From the NCBI RefSeq assembly GCF_022570735.2, contig NZ_JANCNS010000002.1, positions 434,001-498,000 on the forward strand: a DNA stretch of 64,000 bases, in the 5' to 3' direction. The notes under the pieces are model-generated. The model worked only from the letters and a program-made list of their open reading frames with translations. It did no database searches and was not told where the DNA came from. Of the stretch, positions 1 through 8,011 are shown one piece after another; position 1 is the stretch's first letter; each line of letters opens with the position of its first letter. The DNA is from Christiangramia oceanisediminis. Lineage in GTDB: Bacteria > Bacteroidota > Bacteroidia > Flavobacteriales > Flavobacteriaceae. A program made the translations under genes and the position numbers.

Positions 1-2970
1 CATTTCTCTTTCAGAATTTGATCCCTTTTCGCGGATGATGGCTGCCTTGATCCTTGGTTTTGAAGGGTCAAGTTTTGGCAGTTTTCCTGTGAAATGTTCT
101 GGAAACTTAAATTCCAGAGGCTGTTCTTTATAATTATGGTAACGCTCGGTAGCCTTATCTATACCGCTTTGCTTTTCGTCCAGCAGGAATGAGGTTTTGT
201 ACCAGGTATCCCGTAATTCAGGAATATTGAAGCTAAGATCGGCACCTGCGTTCCTGATTTTTAGATTTTTGCCTGAAATTACCTTCCCGATATTAAAGAA
301 CTCAATTCCTTTTTCCTTCAGAATCTCTTCAACTGAAGCATCTTTTGCCTGGAAGATGAGTCCGCAATTTTCATTGAAAAGGAGTTTTACGATATCTTTT
401 TCATTCAAAGCTGAAAGATCCAGGTCTGCAGCCAGATCGTTATCGGCGAAGCACATTTCCAGTAAACTGGTGATCAACCCGCCTGAAGCGATATCATGAC
501 CGGCAAGGATGAGATCTTTTTTAATAAGCTCCTGAACGCTATTGAAAGCTTCAGCGAATTTTTTATCGTCCTGAATGGTTGGAACTACGTTTCCTATTTT
601 ATTCAGGATCTGGGCCAATGAAGAACCTCCCAGTTTAAAGGAATCCTGAGAAAGGTTAATATAGTAGATATCTCCACCATTTTTCTGAAGAACCGGCTCT
701 ACAACCTTCGTAATATCATTACAATGTCCGGCAGCTGAAATGATCACCGTTCCCGGAGAGATCACCTGACCATCCTTATATTTCTGTTTCATGGAAAGCG
801 AATCCTTCCCGGTTGGAACATTAATTCCCAGAGATATCGCGAAATTAGAAACTCCTTCAACCGCTTCGTACAACCTGGCGTCTTCTCCTTCGTTGTTACA
901 TGGCCACATCCAGTTAGCTGAAAGCGAGATAGACTTTAAACCTTTTTCCAGGGGAGCCCATATGATATTGGACAATGATTCAGCAATAGAATTTCTGGAA
1001 CCGGCAACAGGATCTACTAGGGCTGAAACAGGGGAGTGGCCTATTGAAGTAGCTACACCTTCCTTGCCTTTATAATCCAGTGCCATGACACCACAGTTAT
1101 TAAGTGGCAGCTGTAATGGACCGGCAGTTTGCTGCTTGGCTACCCTTCCAGATACACAACGGTCTACTTTGTTTGTCAACCAGTCTTTACAGGCCACTGC
1201 TTCGAGTTGTAAAAGCTGCTCAAGGTATTCATGAACTTTCGCGGTTGAATAATCTACCTCTTCATAATTCCTTTTAACCGTTTTATCGGTCATAACCGTT
1301 TTAGGTGAACTTCCAAACATATCAGAGAGTTCCAGGTCCATAGGTTTCTGACCAGATTTTTCTCCTTCAAAGGTAAACCGGTGGTCACCCGTTACATCAC
1401 CAACTTCATACATGGGAGAGCGTTCGCGATCAGCCACTCTTTTCAACCTGGCGATTTCGGCTTCTCCTATCACAAGACCCATTCGTTCCTGGGATTCGTT
1501 CCCGATGATCTCTTTTGCTGAAAGGGTTGGATCGCCAACAGGCAAGGCATCCAGGTCAATTTTTCCACCTTTTTCCTCTACCAGCTCACTCAGGCAGTTC
1601 AGATGTCCGCCCGCCCCGTGATCATGAATGGAAACAATTGGATTTTCATCGCTTTCTACCATCCCGCGAACGGCATTGGCAGCACGTTTTTGCATTTCCG
1701 GGTTTGAACGCTGAATAGCATTCAATTCGATCCCACTGCTGAATTCTCCGGTATCAGCCGAAGATACTGCAGCACCTCCCATTCCAATCCGGTAATTTTC
1801 ACCACCCAGCACCACTATCTTATCGCCTTTATTCGGAACATCTTTCAAGGCCTGGTTTTCTTTTCCATATCCAATTCCACCCGCAAGCATGATCACCTTG
1901 TCATAACCCAGCATTCGGTCATGTTCGGAATGTTCAAAGGTTAGAACAGATCCTGAGATCAGCGGCTGCCCGAATTTATTTCCGAAATCAGAAGCTCCGT
2001 TGGAAGCTTTGATAAGGATATCCATTGGAGTCTGGTATAACCAGTCCCGTTCTTTCATTCCGTTTTCCCACTTCCTGTCCTTCTCCAGTCGGGAGTAGGA
2101 GGTCATATAAACCGCAGTTCCGGCGAGTGGGAGGGAACCTTTTCCTCCTGCAAGCCTGTCCCGAATCTCTCCTCCGCTTCCGGTAGCCGCGCCATTAAAT
2201 GGTTCTACGGTAGTTGGAAAATTATGTGTTTCGGCTTTTAAGGAAATCACCGAATCAAAATCCTTTACCTGGTAATATTCCGGAACATCGGGAGCCTTTG
2301 GCGCGAATTGTTCCACTTTCGGACCCTTGATGAAGGCTACGTTATCCTTATAGGCCGAAACGATTTCATTTGGATTTTCTTCTGAAGTCTTCCTGATCAG
2401 CTTAAAAAGAGATACCGGTTTTTCCTCGCCATCGATCACAAATGTACCATTGAAGATCTTGTGGCGGCAATGCTCTGAATTTACCTGCGAGAATCCAAAT
2501 ACTTCCGAATCGGTTAACTTTCTACCCAGTTTTTTAGATAGATCTTCAAGATAAGTTACCTCTTCAGCATTCAATGCCAGGCCTTCCTGTTGATTGAATG
2601 CTTCGATATCCTCCACTTCGATGATGGGAGCCGGATTGATATGTATATCAAATATGTCCTGGTTTAGGCTTTCATATTTTTGAGAGAGCATAGGGTCGAA
2701 ATCATGAAAATGCTCATCTACCCTTAGGAACTCCTCAATTCGAATAATGCCATGAATTCCCATATTCTGGGTGATCTCAACAGCATTGGTACTCCAGGGA
2801 GTGATCATGGCCGCACGTGGACCAACAAAAAAATCTGCCAGCGCAGATTTATTGATTTGTTGAGTATTCCCGAAAAGCCAGTTTAATTTTGAAATTTCCA
2901 GAGCAGAAAGCTCGGAGTGAGTTTCTACTGCAAAAACCTTAGTGGTTTGATTCCCGAAGAAAAGGATCAT
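1..2970 (-). CDS. purL: Phosphoribosylformylglycinamidine synthase, 3' end outside the window
   Basis: FGAM synthase makes formylglycinamidine ribonucleotide from FGAR, glutamine and ATP in step 4 of de novo purine synthesis. 990 codons are open from the ATG at 2970 to base 1. The protein starts MILFFGNQTTKVFAVE and has the FGAR-AT signature QVNSEHCRHKIF near residue 165. It is the long single-chain type (about 1,200 residues). The last visible residues (KPRIKAAIIREKGSN) are the beginning of the C-terminal class I glutaminase domain, so its catalytic Cys/His/Glu lie outside. A TAAATTTG -7 box sits about 30 bp upstream. The identification is firm; only completeness is unknown. Confidence 0.96.
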   Translation of the reverse strand, partial: MILFFGNQTTKVFAVETHSELSALEISKLNWLFGNTQQINKSALADFFVGPRAAMITPWSTNAVEITQNMGIHGIIRIEEFLRVDEHFHDFDPMLSQKYESLNQDIFDIHINPAPIIEVEDIEAFNQQEGLALNAEEVTYLEDLSKKLGRKLTDSEVFGFSQVNSEHCRHKIFNGTFVIDGEEKPVSLFKLIRKTSEENPNEIVSAYKDNVAFIKGPKVEQFAPKAPDVPEYYQVKDFDSVISLKAETHNFPTTVEPFNGAATGSGGEIRDRLAGGKGSLPLAGTAVYMTSYSRLEKDRKWENGMKERDWLYQTPMDILIKASNGASDFGNKFGQPLISGSVLTFEHSEHDRMLGYDKVIMLAGGIGYGKENQALKDVPNKGDKIVVLGGENYRIGMGGAAVSSADTGEFSSGIELNAIQRSNPEMQKRAANAVRGMVESDENPIVSIHDHGAGGHLNCLSELVEEKGGKIDLDALPVGDPTLSAKEIIGNESQERMGLVIGEAEIARLKRVADRERSPMYEVGDVTGDHRFTFEGEKSGQKPMDLELSDMFGSSPKTVMTDKTVKRNYEEVDYSTAKVHEYLEQLLQLEAVACKDWLTNKVDRCVSGRVAKQQTAGPLQLPLNNCGVMALDYKGKEGVATSIGHSPVSALVDPVAGSRNSIAESLSNIIWAPLEKGLKSISLSANWMWPCNNEGEDARLYEAVEGVSNFAISLGINVPTGKDSLSMKQKYKDGQVISPGTVIISAAGHCNDITKVVEPVLQKNGGDIYYINLSQDSFKLGGSSLAQILNKIGNVVPTIQDDKKFAEAFNSVQELIKKDLILAGHDIASGGLITSLLEMCFADNDLAADLDLSALNEKDIVKLLFNENCGLIFQAKDASVEEILKEKGIEFFNIGKVISGKNLKIRNAGADLSFNIPELRDTWYKTSFLLDEKQSGIDKATERYHNYKEQPLEFKFPEHFTGKLPKLDPSKPRIKAAIIREKGSNSEREM

Positions 2971-3000
2971 ATGTTGTTTTTGTGTTGTTTTTTAAAGGGA

Positions 3001-3008
3001 CAAATTTA
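3001..3008 (-). promoter_or_regulatory. Candidate purL -7 box
   Basis: Minus-strand TAAATTTG matches the Bacteroidota -7 consensus TAnnTTTG exactly and lies 31 bp before the purL ATG. No clear TTG -33 element is seen at the expected spacing, so this is a moderate call. Confidence 0.4.
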
Positions 3009-3105
3009 AGATTTTTCTCGAGGAGTTTAAATATTTTAAGAAAGTAAAATTCCTATTTATTGCATTAATGATTATCTTAATAGTATCATTCTAAATTCAT
3101 CAATC

Positions 3106-3669
3106 ATGTTATTCAAATTAAACATCAATCCGCTATTGGGAGTACTACTGGTTTTTAGCCTGTATTCCTGTGAACTAATTGGAGATCTTGAATCTACCAG
3201 CGTCGTACAGATGAAGGTTAACCATTACCAGGTAACCGGCTTTGGCCCGTTCCCGCAACTTGTCTATCTAATCCAGGAGGGCGATGAAATAGGAGGGGAA
3301 GACTGGTCTTATTTCTATGATCCCATTGAGGGATTTGAATATGAACCAGGTTATATTTATAGCCTAAGGGTTAGGAAGGTGAAAGTTGCAGATCCGCCAC
3401 AGGATGCTTCTGGATTTTTATATATTCTGGTCAATCAGAGGTCTAAAGAAAAGGTTCCTGACACCGAGGTCTTTGATGTAAAAATCAAATGGGATGGCAC
3501 CAGTTTTATCACCAACCGGGAAAACACCATGTATCTTCATGATCGATATAAAATAGACTGCAGAAGCATGTGCCCAGATTTGCAGGAACAACTAGAGACC
3601 CGTGAAGAGGTGACCGCAAGTTTTTTACATGGACCTAATGGAGACCTGTTGCTTCAATCCATCCAATAA
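3106..3669 (+). CDS. DUF4377 family lipoprotein
   Basis: 187 residues. The N-terminus has a hydrophobic segment ending in a lipobox-like LYSC, so Cys22 is the likely lipidated residue. The centre (FEYEPGYIYSLRVRKVKV, about residues 85-102) is the hallmark of the DUF4377 domain, which is found in secreted or lipid-anchored proteins of unknown function, often next to META/HslJ-like domains. A polar segment with two cysteines (DCRSMC) lies near residue 160. It stands alone between divergent purL and a convergent rRNA methyltransferase gene, so context gives no functional hint. Confidence 0.7.
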   Translation: MLFKLNINPLLGVLLVFSLYSCELIGDLESTSVVQMKVNHYQVTGFGPFPQLVYLIQEGDEIGGEDWSYFYDPIEGFEYEPGYIYSLRVRKVKVADPPQDASGFLYILVNQRSKEKVPDTEVFDVKIKWDGTSFITNRENTMYLHDRYKIDCRSMCPDLQEQLETREEVTASFLHGPNGDLLLQSIQ

Positions 3670-3685
3670 AATCCTGTAAAATAGT

Positions 3686-4900
3686 TTATTGATTCCTTTC
3701 CAGCAGAGCTATGTAAAATCCATCATAACCACTTTCATGGGAGAGGATCTTTTTCTCTTTTTTCAACTGAAATTGTGAACCTTCTTCTGTTTTTAAAAAT
3801 AACTGAACCTGTTTTTCATTTTCTGAAGGCAGGATCGAACAGGTTGCATAAACCATTTTACCACCTTTTTTAACGATCCTGGAATATTTCTGAAGGATTT
3901 CAATTTGAGTTTTCCTTATAGAATCAAGAAATTCAGGCTGCAGCTTCCATTTAGCATCTGGATTCCTGCTAAGAACTCCTAAACCGCTGCATGGAGCATC
4001 GATCAAAACACGGTCTGCCGTATCGTATAATTTTTTGATCACCTTGGTAGAATCAATACTGCGGGTATCAATATTATGGGCTCCGGCTCTTTTAGCTCTT
4101 CGCTTTAATTCCTTCAATTTATTTCCGTAGATATCAAGGGCAATGATCTGTCCCTTGTTCTCCATAAGGGCTGCAAGATGCAGACTTTTTCCACCGGCGC
4201 CGGCACAGGTGTCCACAACTCTCATCCCGGGTTTTACATCCAGAAATTCAGCTACGCGCTGGGAACTTGCATCCTGCACTTCGAAAAAACCTTCTTTAAA
4301 GGCCTGTGTTCTGAAGATATTAGCCCGTTCCTTTAATTCCAGGGCTTCTGGATAATTTCTGAGATTCGAGGTTTCAATGCCTTCTTCTTCCAGCTTAGCG
4401 GCGAGTTCAGAAGGTTTGATCTTCAGGGTATTTGTACGAACCACAACAGGAGCCTGAACATTAAGCGCCTTTAATTCCTGGGTCCATTTCGTTTCACCGA
4501 GTTCCTGCACCCCAAGTTCGTCCAGCCAGTCTGGAATAGATTCCCGATATTTACGAATTCGGCTTAGTTCATCGAATTTACCTTTAATCCTACGCACCGG
4601 GGTACCTTCAAATTGTGGCCAATCAGGTAATTTAAGCCCTCTTAAAACACACCAAACAGCGAAGATCCTGAAAAGATCTTCACGGGAAAAAGGTTCTTTT
4701 ACATCAGCGATCTCGGCATATAACCTTTTCCACCTAACAATATCGTAGGTGGTTTCGGCAATAAAACTCCTGTCTCGAGAACCCCATCGTTTGTCACGTT
4801 TAAGGGTTTTCTCGATAACCTTATCGGCATATTCTCCATTATTAAAGATCTCATTGAGGGCATCAACAGTTGCAAAAACCAGGTTTCTATGTAGGCGCAT
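3686..4900 (-). CDS. RsmB/NOP2/Sun-family RNA (cytosine-5) methyltransferase
   Basis: 404 residues. It transfers a methyl group from SAM to C5 of a cytosine in rRNA, most likely 16S rRNA as in RsmB. The SAM-binding motif I is VVDTCAGAGGKSLH (228-241). Motif IV is DAPCSG with Cys304 and motif VI is YATCS with Cys354; the second is the catalytic nucleophile in this family and the first helps release the product. The N-terminal about 150 residues fit an RsmB-like RNA-binding region without a clear NusB domain. A TAACTTTG -7 box on the minus strand (4919-4926) lies just upstream. Exact target base is inferred only. Confidence 0.88.
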   Translation of the reverse strand: MRLHRNLVFATVDALNEIFNNGEYADKVIEKTLKRDKRWGSRDRSFIAETTYDIVRWKRLYAEIADVKEPFSREDLFRIFAVWCVLRGLKLPDWPQFEGTPVRRIKGKFDELSRIRKYRESIPDWLDELGVQELGETKWTQELKALNVQAPVVVRTNTLKIKPSELAAKLEEEGIETSNLRNYPEALELKERANIFRTQAFKEGFFEVQDASSQRVAEFLDVKPGMRVVDTCAGAGGKSLHLAALMENKGQIIALDIYGNKLKELKRRAKRAGAHNIDTRSIDSTKVIKKLYDTADRVLIDAPCSGLGVLSRNPDAKWKLQPEFLDSIRKTQIEILQKYSRIVKKGGKMVYATCSILPSENEKQVQLFLKTEEGSQFQLKKEKKILSHESGYDGFYIALLERNQ

Positions 4901-4972
4901 AAATTTGCTTTAAAGCGGCAAAGTTACGTTTTTTTGAATGGGATTAATTTATATTTGGCCAAAATCCAGTTT

Positions 4973-6034
4973 ATGAAAAGACTTTATTTTCTGCTTGTTT
5001 TAGGTATTCTTTCATGTAAAAATGATGCCGATAAAAATGTTGAAGCCGAACCTACTTATTTTGGATCGGTAAAGACCGAAGTGATCCTGGAGGATGATTC
5101 CTTAAGTGTGAGGGCTATCGAAGTGATTGGGAATAACCTCGCTTTTGCCGGTAGTAACGGGGTCTATGGATTGTACAATTCCTCTAACGGCCAGTGGAAA
5201 ACCAGTGTTCAGAATTTTGACAGTATTACGCCTGAATTCAGGGCAGTTGCGAGCACTGCCAATGATTTCTTTATGTTGAGCGTAGGAAATCCGGGATTGT
5301 TATTTAAAACCGGAAATTCTGGCAATATGGAACTCGTCTATAAAGAAGAAAACGAAAAAGTGTTCTATGATGCGATGGCATTCTGGAACGATCAGGAAGG
5401 AATTGCTATGGGTGATCCTACAGAGACCTGCATTTCCATTCTTGTTACTCGTGATGGTGGTTCCAGCTGGAGTAAGCTGGATTGTGAATCCCTGCCCCAG
5501 GCTGCAGAAGGAGAGGCGGCTTTTGCCGCCAGTAACTCCAATATTTCCATTGTTGGTGATAAAACCTGGATTCTTACCGGAGGAACTAAGTCGAGAATTC
5601 TCTATTCTCCTGATAAAGCCAGAACATGGAAAGTCTATGACACTCCACTTTTACAGGGAAAGCCTACCACCGGAGGATACAGCATGGACTTTTACGATGA
5701 AAATACAGGGATCATAATTGGTGGCGATTATACCAATCCAGAGGGTAATTATGGAAATAAAGCCATCACCACAGATGGTGGAAAAACATGGGAACTTGTG
5801 GCTGAAGGCAAGGAGCCCGGTTACAGAAGCAGCGTTCGATATGTTCCAAATTCTGGTGGAAAAGAGGTTGTAGCTGTTGGATTTAAAGGGATCAATTACT
5901 CTAAGGACGGAGGCGAAAACTGGGAAAAGCTTTCAGATGACGGATTTTACACATTGAGATTTCTTAATGATACCACGGCCTACGCAGCCGGTAAAGGCAG
6001 GATCGCAAAACTAAACTTCTATAAAAACGAATAA
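4973..6034 (+). CDS. Asp-box (BNR/YCF48-like) beta-propeller lipoprotein
   Basis: The start chosen is the ATG at 4973, giving MKRLYFLLVLGILSCKND, a clean lipoprotein signal with Cys15; an upstream in-frame ATG at 4934 would place 13 odd residues before it. The mature protein has repeated Asp-box motifs (TRDGGSSW, TTDGGKTW, SKDGGENW) typical of sialidase/YCF48-type propellers. Members are often labelled oxidoreductase in this phylum without evidence; I see no cofactor or catalytic motif. A TATATTTG -7 box at 4950-4957 lies 15 bp upstream of the ATG, so the leader is very short. Likely an envelope binding or assembly protein. Confidence 0.75.
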   Translation: MKRLYFLLVLGILSCKNDADKNVEAEPTYFGSVKTEVILEDDSLSVRAIEVIGNNLAFAGSNGVYGLYNSSNGQWKTSVQNFDSITPEFRAVASTANDFFMLSVGNPGLLFKTGNSGNMELVYKEENEKVFYDAMAFWNDQEGIAMGDPTETCISILVTRDGGSSWSKLDCESLPQAAEGEAAFAASNSNISIVGDKTWILTGGTKSRILYSPDKARTWKVYDTPLLQGKPTTGGYSMDFYDENTGIIIGGDYTNPEGNYGNKAITTDGGKTWELVAEGKEPGYRSSVRYVPNSGGKEVVAVGFKGINYSKDGGENWEKLSDDGFYTLRFLNDTTAYAAGKGRIAKLNFYKNE

Positions 6035-6060
6035 TCCGGCAAAAGAATTGCCGGATTATT
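6030..6060 (+). terminator. Stem-loop at the end of the Asp-box lipoprotein gene
   Basis: A perfect 13-bp stem (AATAATCCGGCAA / TTGCCGGATTATT) with a 5-nt loop overlaps the stop codon. The following U tract is weak, so termination may be partial. Confidence 0.6.
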
Positions 6061-6074
6061 AACTACTAACTAAC

Positions 6075-6107
6075 CAAAAAACTAAAAATGAATAGCAAGG
6101 CTATTCA
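6075..6107 (-). terminator. Terminator of the ECF sigma operon
   Basis: On the minus strand, TGAATAG - ccttg - CTATTCA is followed by TTTTTAGTTTTTT. The stem overlaps the last codons of the 6101-6556 gene. Confidence 0.65.
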
Positions 6108-6556
6108 CTGCTATTAGAATCTTTATTTTCCTTTTTGGAACGATATTCTTTAATTAACTTTTTATGGAATTCACCTTCCAGTTTATGAAGTTTGATGATA
6201 TCCTTGGCCGAAATGATCTCCTTAAGATCCCGGAACAATTGTTTTTTTATCTGGTATTCTTCATTTTCAACATTTAGAAATTCTTCAAGGAGTCTGTTGG
6301 CTTCCTGTTCACTGATGCATTCAACATTCTCAACATCAACATGCTCACGCCTATGAAGCTCTCTCCTTGATTTTTCATACTTGTTGTAGATTGGCCAGAA
6401 CTTTTCAGCAACTTTATTGGTAAAGTTCATTTCCTGAGTAAAAAAGGCCACCTTCAGTGCTTTTATGCGTTCCCACCGATCAGAATCGGTCTCCTGCGCC
6501 ATCAGGTTCGAGCTGGCGAAAAGAACGAATAGTATTAATATAGCTTTTTTCATCAT
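6101..6556 (-). CDS. Small secreted helical protein of an ECF sigma operon (Spy/CpxP-like sensor)
   Basis: 151 residues with a signal peptide (cut after NLMAQ, about residue 21). The mature part is almost all charged helix (FTQEMNFTNKVAEKFWPIYNKYEKSRRELHRRE), as in the periplasmic sensor-like proteins that accompany flavobacterial ECF sigma factors and resemble Spy/CpxP. It directly abuts the putative anti-sigma gene (end 6557), so the three genes form one unit. A role in sensing envelope state is inferred from gene order and shape; there is no catalytic motif. Confidence 0.65.
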   Translation of the reverse strand: MMKKAILILFVLFASSNLMAQETDSDRWERIKALKVAFFTQEMNFTNKVAEKFWPIYNKYEKSRRELHRREHVDVENVECISEQEANRLLEEFLNVENEEYQIKKQLFRDLKEIISAKDIIKLHKLEGEFHKKLIKEYRSKKENKDSNSSE

Positions 6557-7093
6557 CTATTCTAGTATATAGGTAGGATCTTCCAGATTTTCATCCAAAT
6601 AATCCAGAGCGTCCTGTGTACTTACATTTTCAAAGTCTGAATCGTCAATAAGCGTACCATCCTCAGAAATAAATTCTGAATGGTCAAAAGTATTGAGATC
6701 TATATAGCCCATTTCATAGCCTTCATCAATGTAATTTTCCATTACAGAGATTTCGATATCATCCCATCCAAGTTCTTCGGTGGTTTCTACCTTATAAAAA
6801 TTCCCAAGCATCAGGATAAATATAGCTGCAACAGCGGCTGCATAATACAAATATTCACTTCGGAAAAGGTTTATCACCCGGCCTTTTGGCTGTTGCCTTG
6901 ATTTATCTAAGATGCGGGATTCCAAATCATCAAAATAGCCGGCAGGAACTTTAAATGGCCTTGCTGTATCAGGCAGTTCGAAAGAAGAATTTTCTTTCAA
7001 TCTATCCATCATTCGGGCGTCAAAGCTCTCGAAATAATCTTCGGGAACCCTAAATCCAGATTTATCCTGATATTTTGAATTATTGGTTTTCAT
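6557..7093 (-). CDS. Putative membrane anti-sigma factor
   Basis: 178 residues with one transmembrane helix near residues 82-98 (EYLYYAAAVAAIFILMLGNFY). The cytosolic half contains two short repeats of the form FxVPxxYFxxxxxRxxD/MxRL (near 14 and 47); the C-terminal half is a very acidic periplasmic tail. The gene follows the sigma factor by 31 bp and precedes the helical secreted protein with no gap. Single-span topology plus position argues for an anti-sigma factor holding the sigma at the membrane. No zinc-binding ZAS motif (HxxxCxxC) is present, so any sequestering domain is of a different kind. Confidence 0.6.
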   Translation of the reverse strand: MKTNNSKYQDKSGFRVPEDYFESFDARMMDRLKENSSFELPDTARPFKVPAGYFDDLESRILDKSRQQPKGRVINLFRSEYLYYAAAVAAIFILMLGNFYKVETTEELGWDDIEISVMENYIDEGYEMGYIDLNTFDHSEFISEDGTLIDDSDFENVSTQDALDYLDENLEDPTYILE

Positions 7094-7124
7094 CAGTTAT
7101 TTGACTAGTAATCTACTTAAAGGT

Positions 7125-7670
7125 TTAATTATTTTTTAAAAATTCTTCAATTTTTTTTACAGCATGGTGGTAGGAAGCCTTTAAAGCACCCTCGCTGGTT
7201 TCCAGAATTTCAGACATTTCCCGGTATTTTAGTTCTTCAAAATATTTCATATTGAAGACCTGTTGCTGTTTATCTGGCAGGGTAGCAATGGCTCTCTGTA
7301 ATTTAAGTTGAATTTCAGTTCCTTCAAAATAAACATCACTTTCCAGATTATCGATGATCTGGTTCTGTAATTCTTCTGAAGAAATTTTCATGCGTTTGGC
7401 CTTCTTGTTAAGGAAGGTGATGGATTCATTGGTCGCAATCCTGTACATCCAACTGTATAGCTTGCTGTCACCTTTAAACTGATCGATGTTGCGGTAAATC
7501 TTTAAAAAAGTGTTCTGAAGAATATCATCGCTATCGTCATGATCTTTAGTAATTCCACGTATATGCCAGTAAAGCCTTTCTTTGTAGGTAGCAATTAGCT
7601 CCCTAAAAGCTTCTTCACATGTAGACTTATCCTGTAATCTACTTACAAACTGGTATTCGGAATTTTGCAA
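7125..7670 (-). CDS. ECF-type RNA polymerase sigma factor
   Basis: 181 residues. Region 2 is at about 20-90 (DDSDDILQNTFLKIYRNID, then SWMYRIATNESI), and region 4 at about 120-178 with the helix-turn-helix LKYREMSEILETSEGALKAS. There is no region 1 or 3, as is usual for ECF factors. It is first in a three-gene unit with a putative anti-sigma and a secreted helical protein. A minus-strand TACCTTTG -7 box (7707-7714) lies about 37 bp upstream. It probably controls an envelope regulon, possibly including this operon. Confidence 0.9.
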   Translation of the reverse strand: MQNSEYQFVSRLQDKSTCEEAFRELIATYKERLYWHIRGITKDHDDSDDILQNTFLKIYRNIDQFKGDSKLYSWMYRIATNESITFLNKKAKRMKISSEELQNQIIDNLESDVYFEGTEIQLKLQRAIATLPDKQQQVFNMKYFEELKYREMSEILETSEGALKASYHHAVKKIEEFLKNN

Positions 7671-7955
7671 GATCCTGGCTTAATTAAATTTCCCTTAAAG
7701 CAGATGCAAAGGTAATTAATTGGTAATAGGTTAAAAAGACTAAATGTTATCGATTATCATGTAAGAAAAAATGCGCAATACAGGCCTTTTTGATCGATAA
7801 AAGGAATAAAAAGCATGATTAAATGTCAAATTTACTTGCTTAAAATGAATATAGTTGTATATTTAGCCCCAGAAATGATTTAATCTTTTTTTGCCCCAAA
7901 AAACGAATTGAATCGATTTATTTTCATTTGCCCCAAAGTGGAAATAAACTATGAT
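7671..7955. other. Intergenic region with three spaced GCCCCA boxes
   Basis: No gene is evident. The left part carries the sigma-factor promoter. The right part has three GCCCCA copies (7866, 7893, 7930), two preceded by TTT runs, embedded in very AT-rich DNA. Their purpose is unknown. The region ends in the terminator at 7956-7990. Confidence 0.4.
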
Positions 7956-7990
7956 AAAAAATGGATGATATTGCTATCATCCATTTTTTT
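7956..7990. terminator. Bidirectional terminator after the ABC exporter gene
   Basis: ATGGATGATA - ttgc - TATCATCCAT flanked by A6 and T7, so it works on either strand. It lies 21 bp past the stop of the minus-strand ABC transporter. Confidence 0.8.
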
Positions 7991-8011
7991 ATTCTTCTAA
8001 GTCAAGGTTTT

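Noticed and set aside
197-1718. Several plus-strand open frames of 67-100 codons
   Set aside because: They are antisense to purL, whose reading frame is continuous and conserved here; their products look like random sequence.
3686-4900. Assignment of the methyltransferase to bona fide rsmB
   Set aside because: Catalytic motifs agree, but a clear N-terminal NusB domain was not seen, so the gene symbol was withheld.
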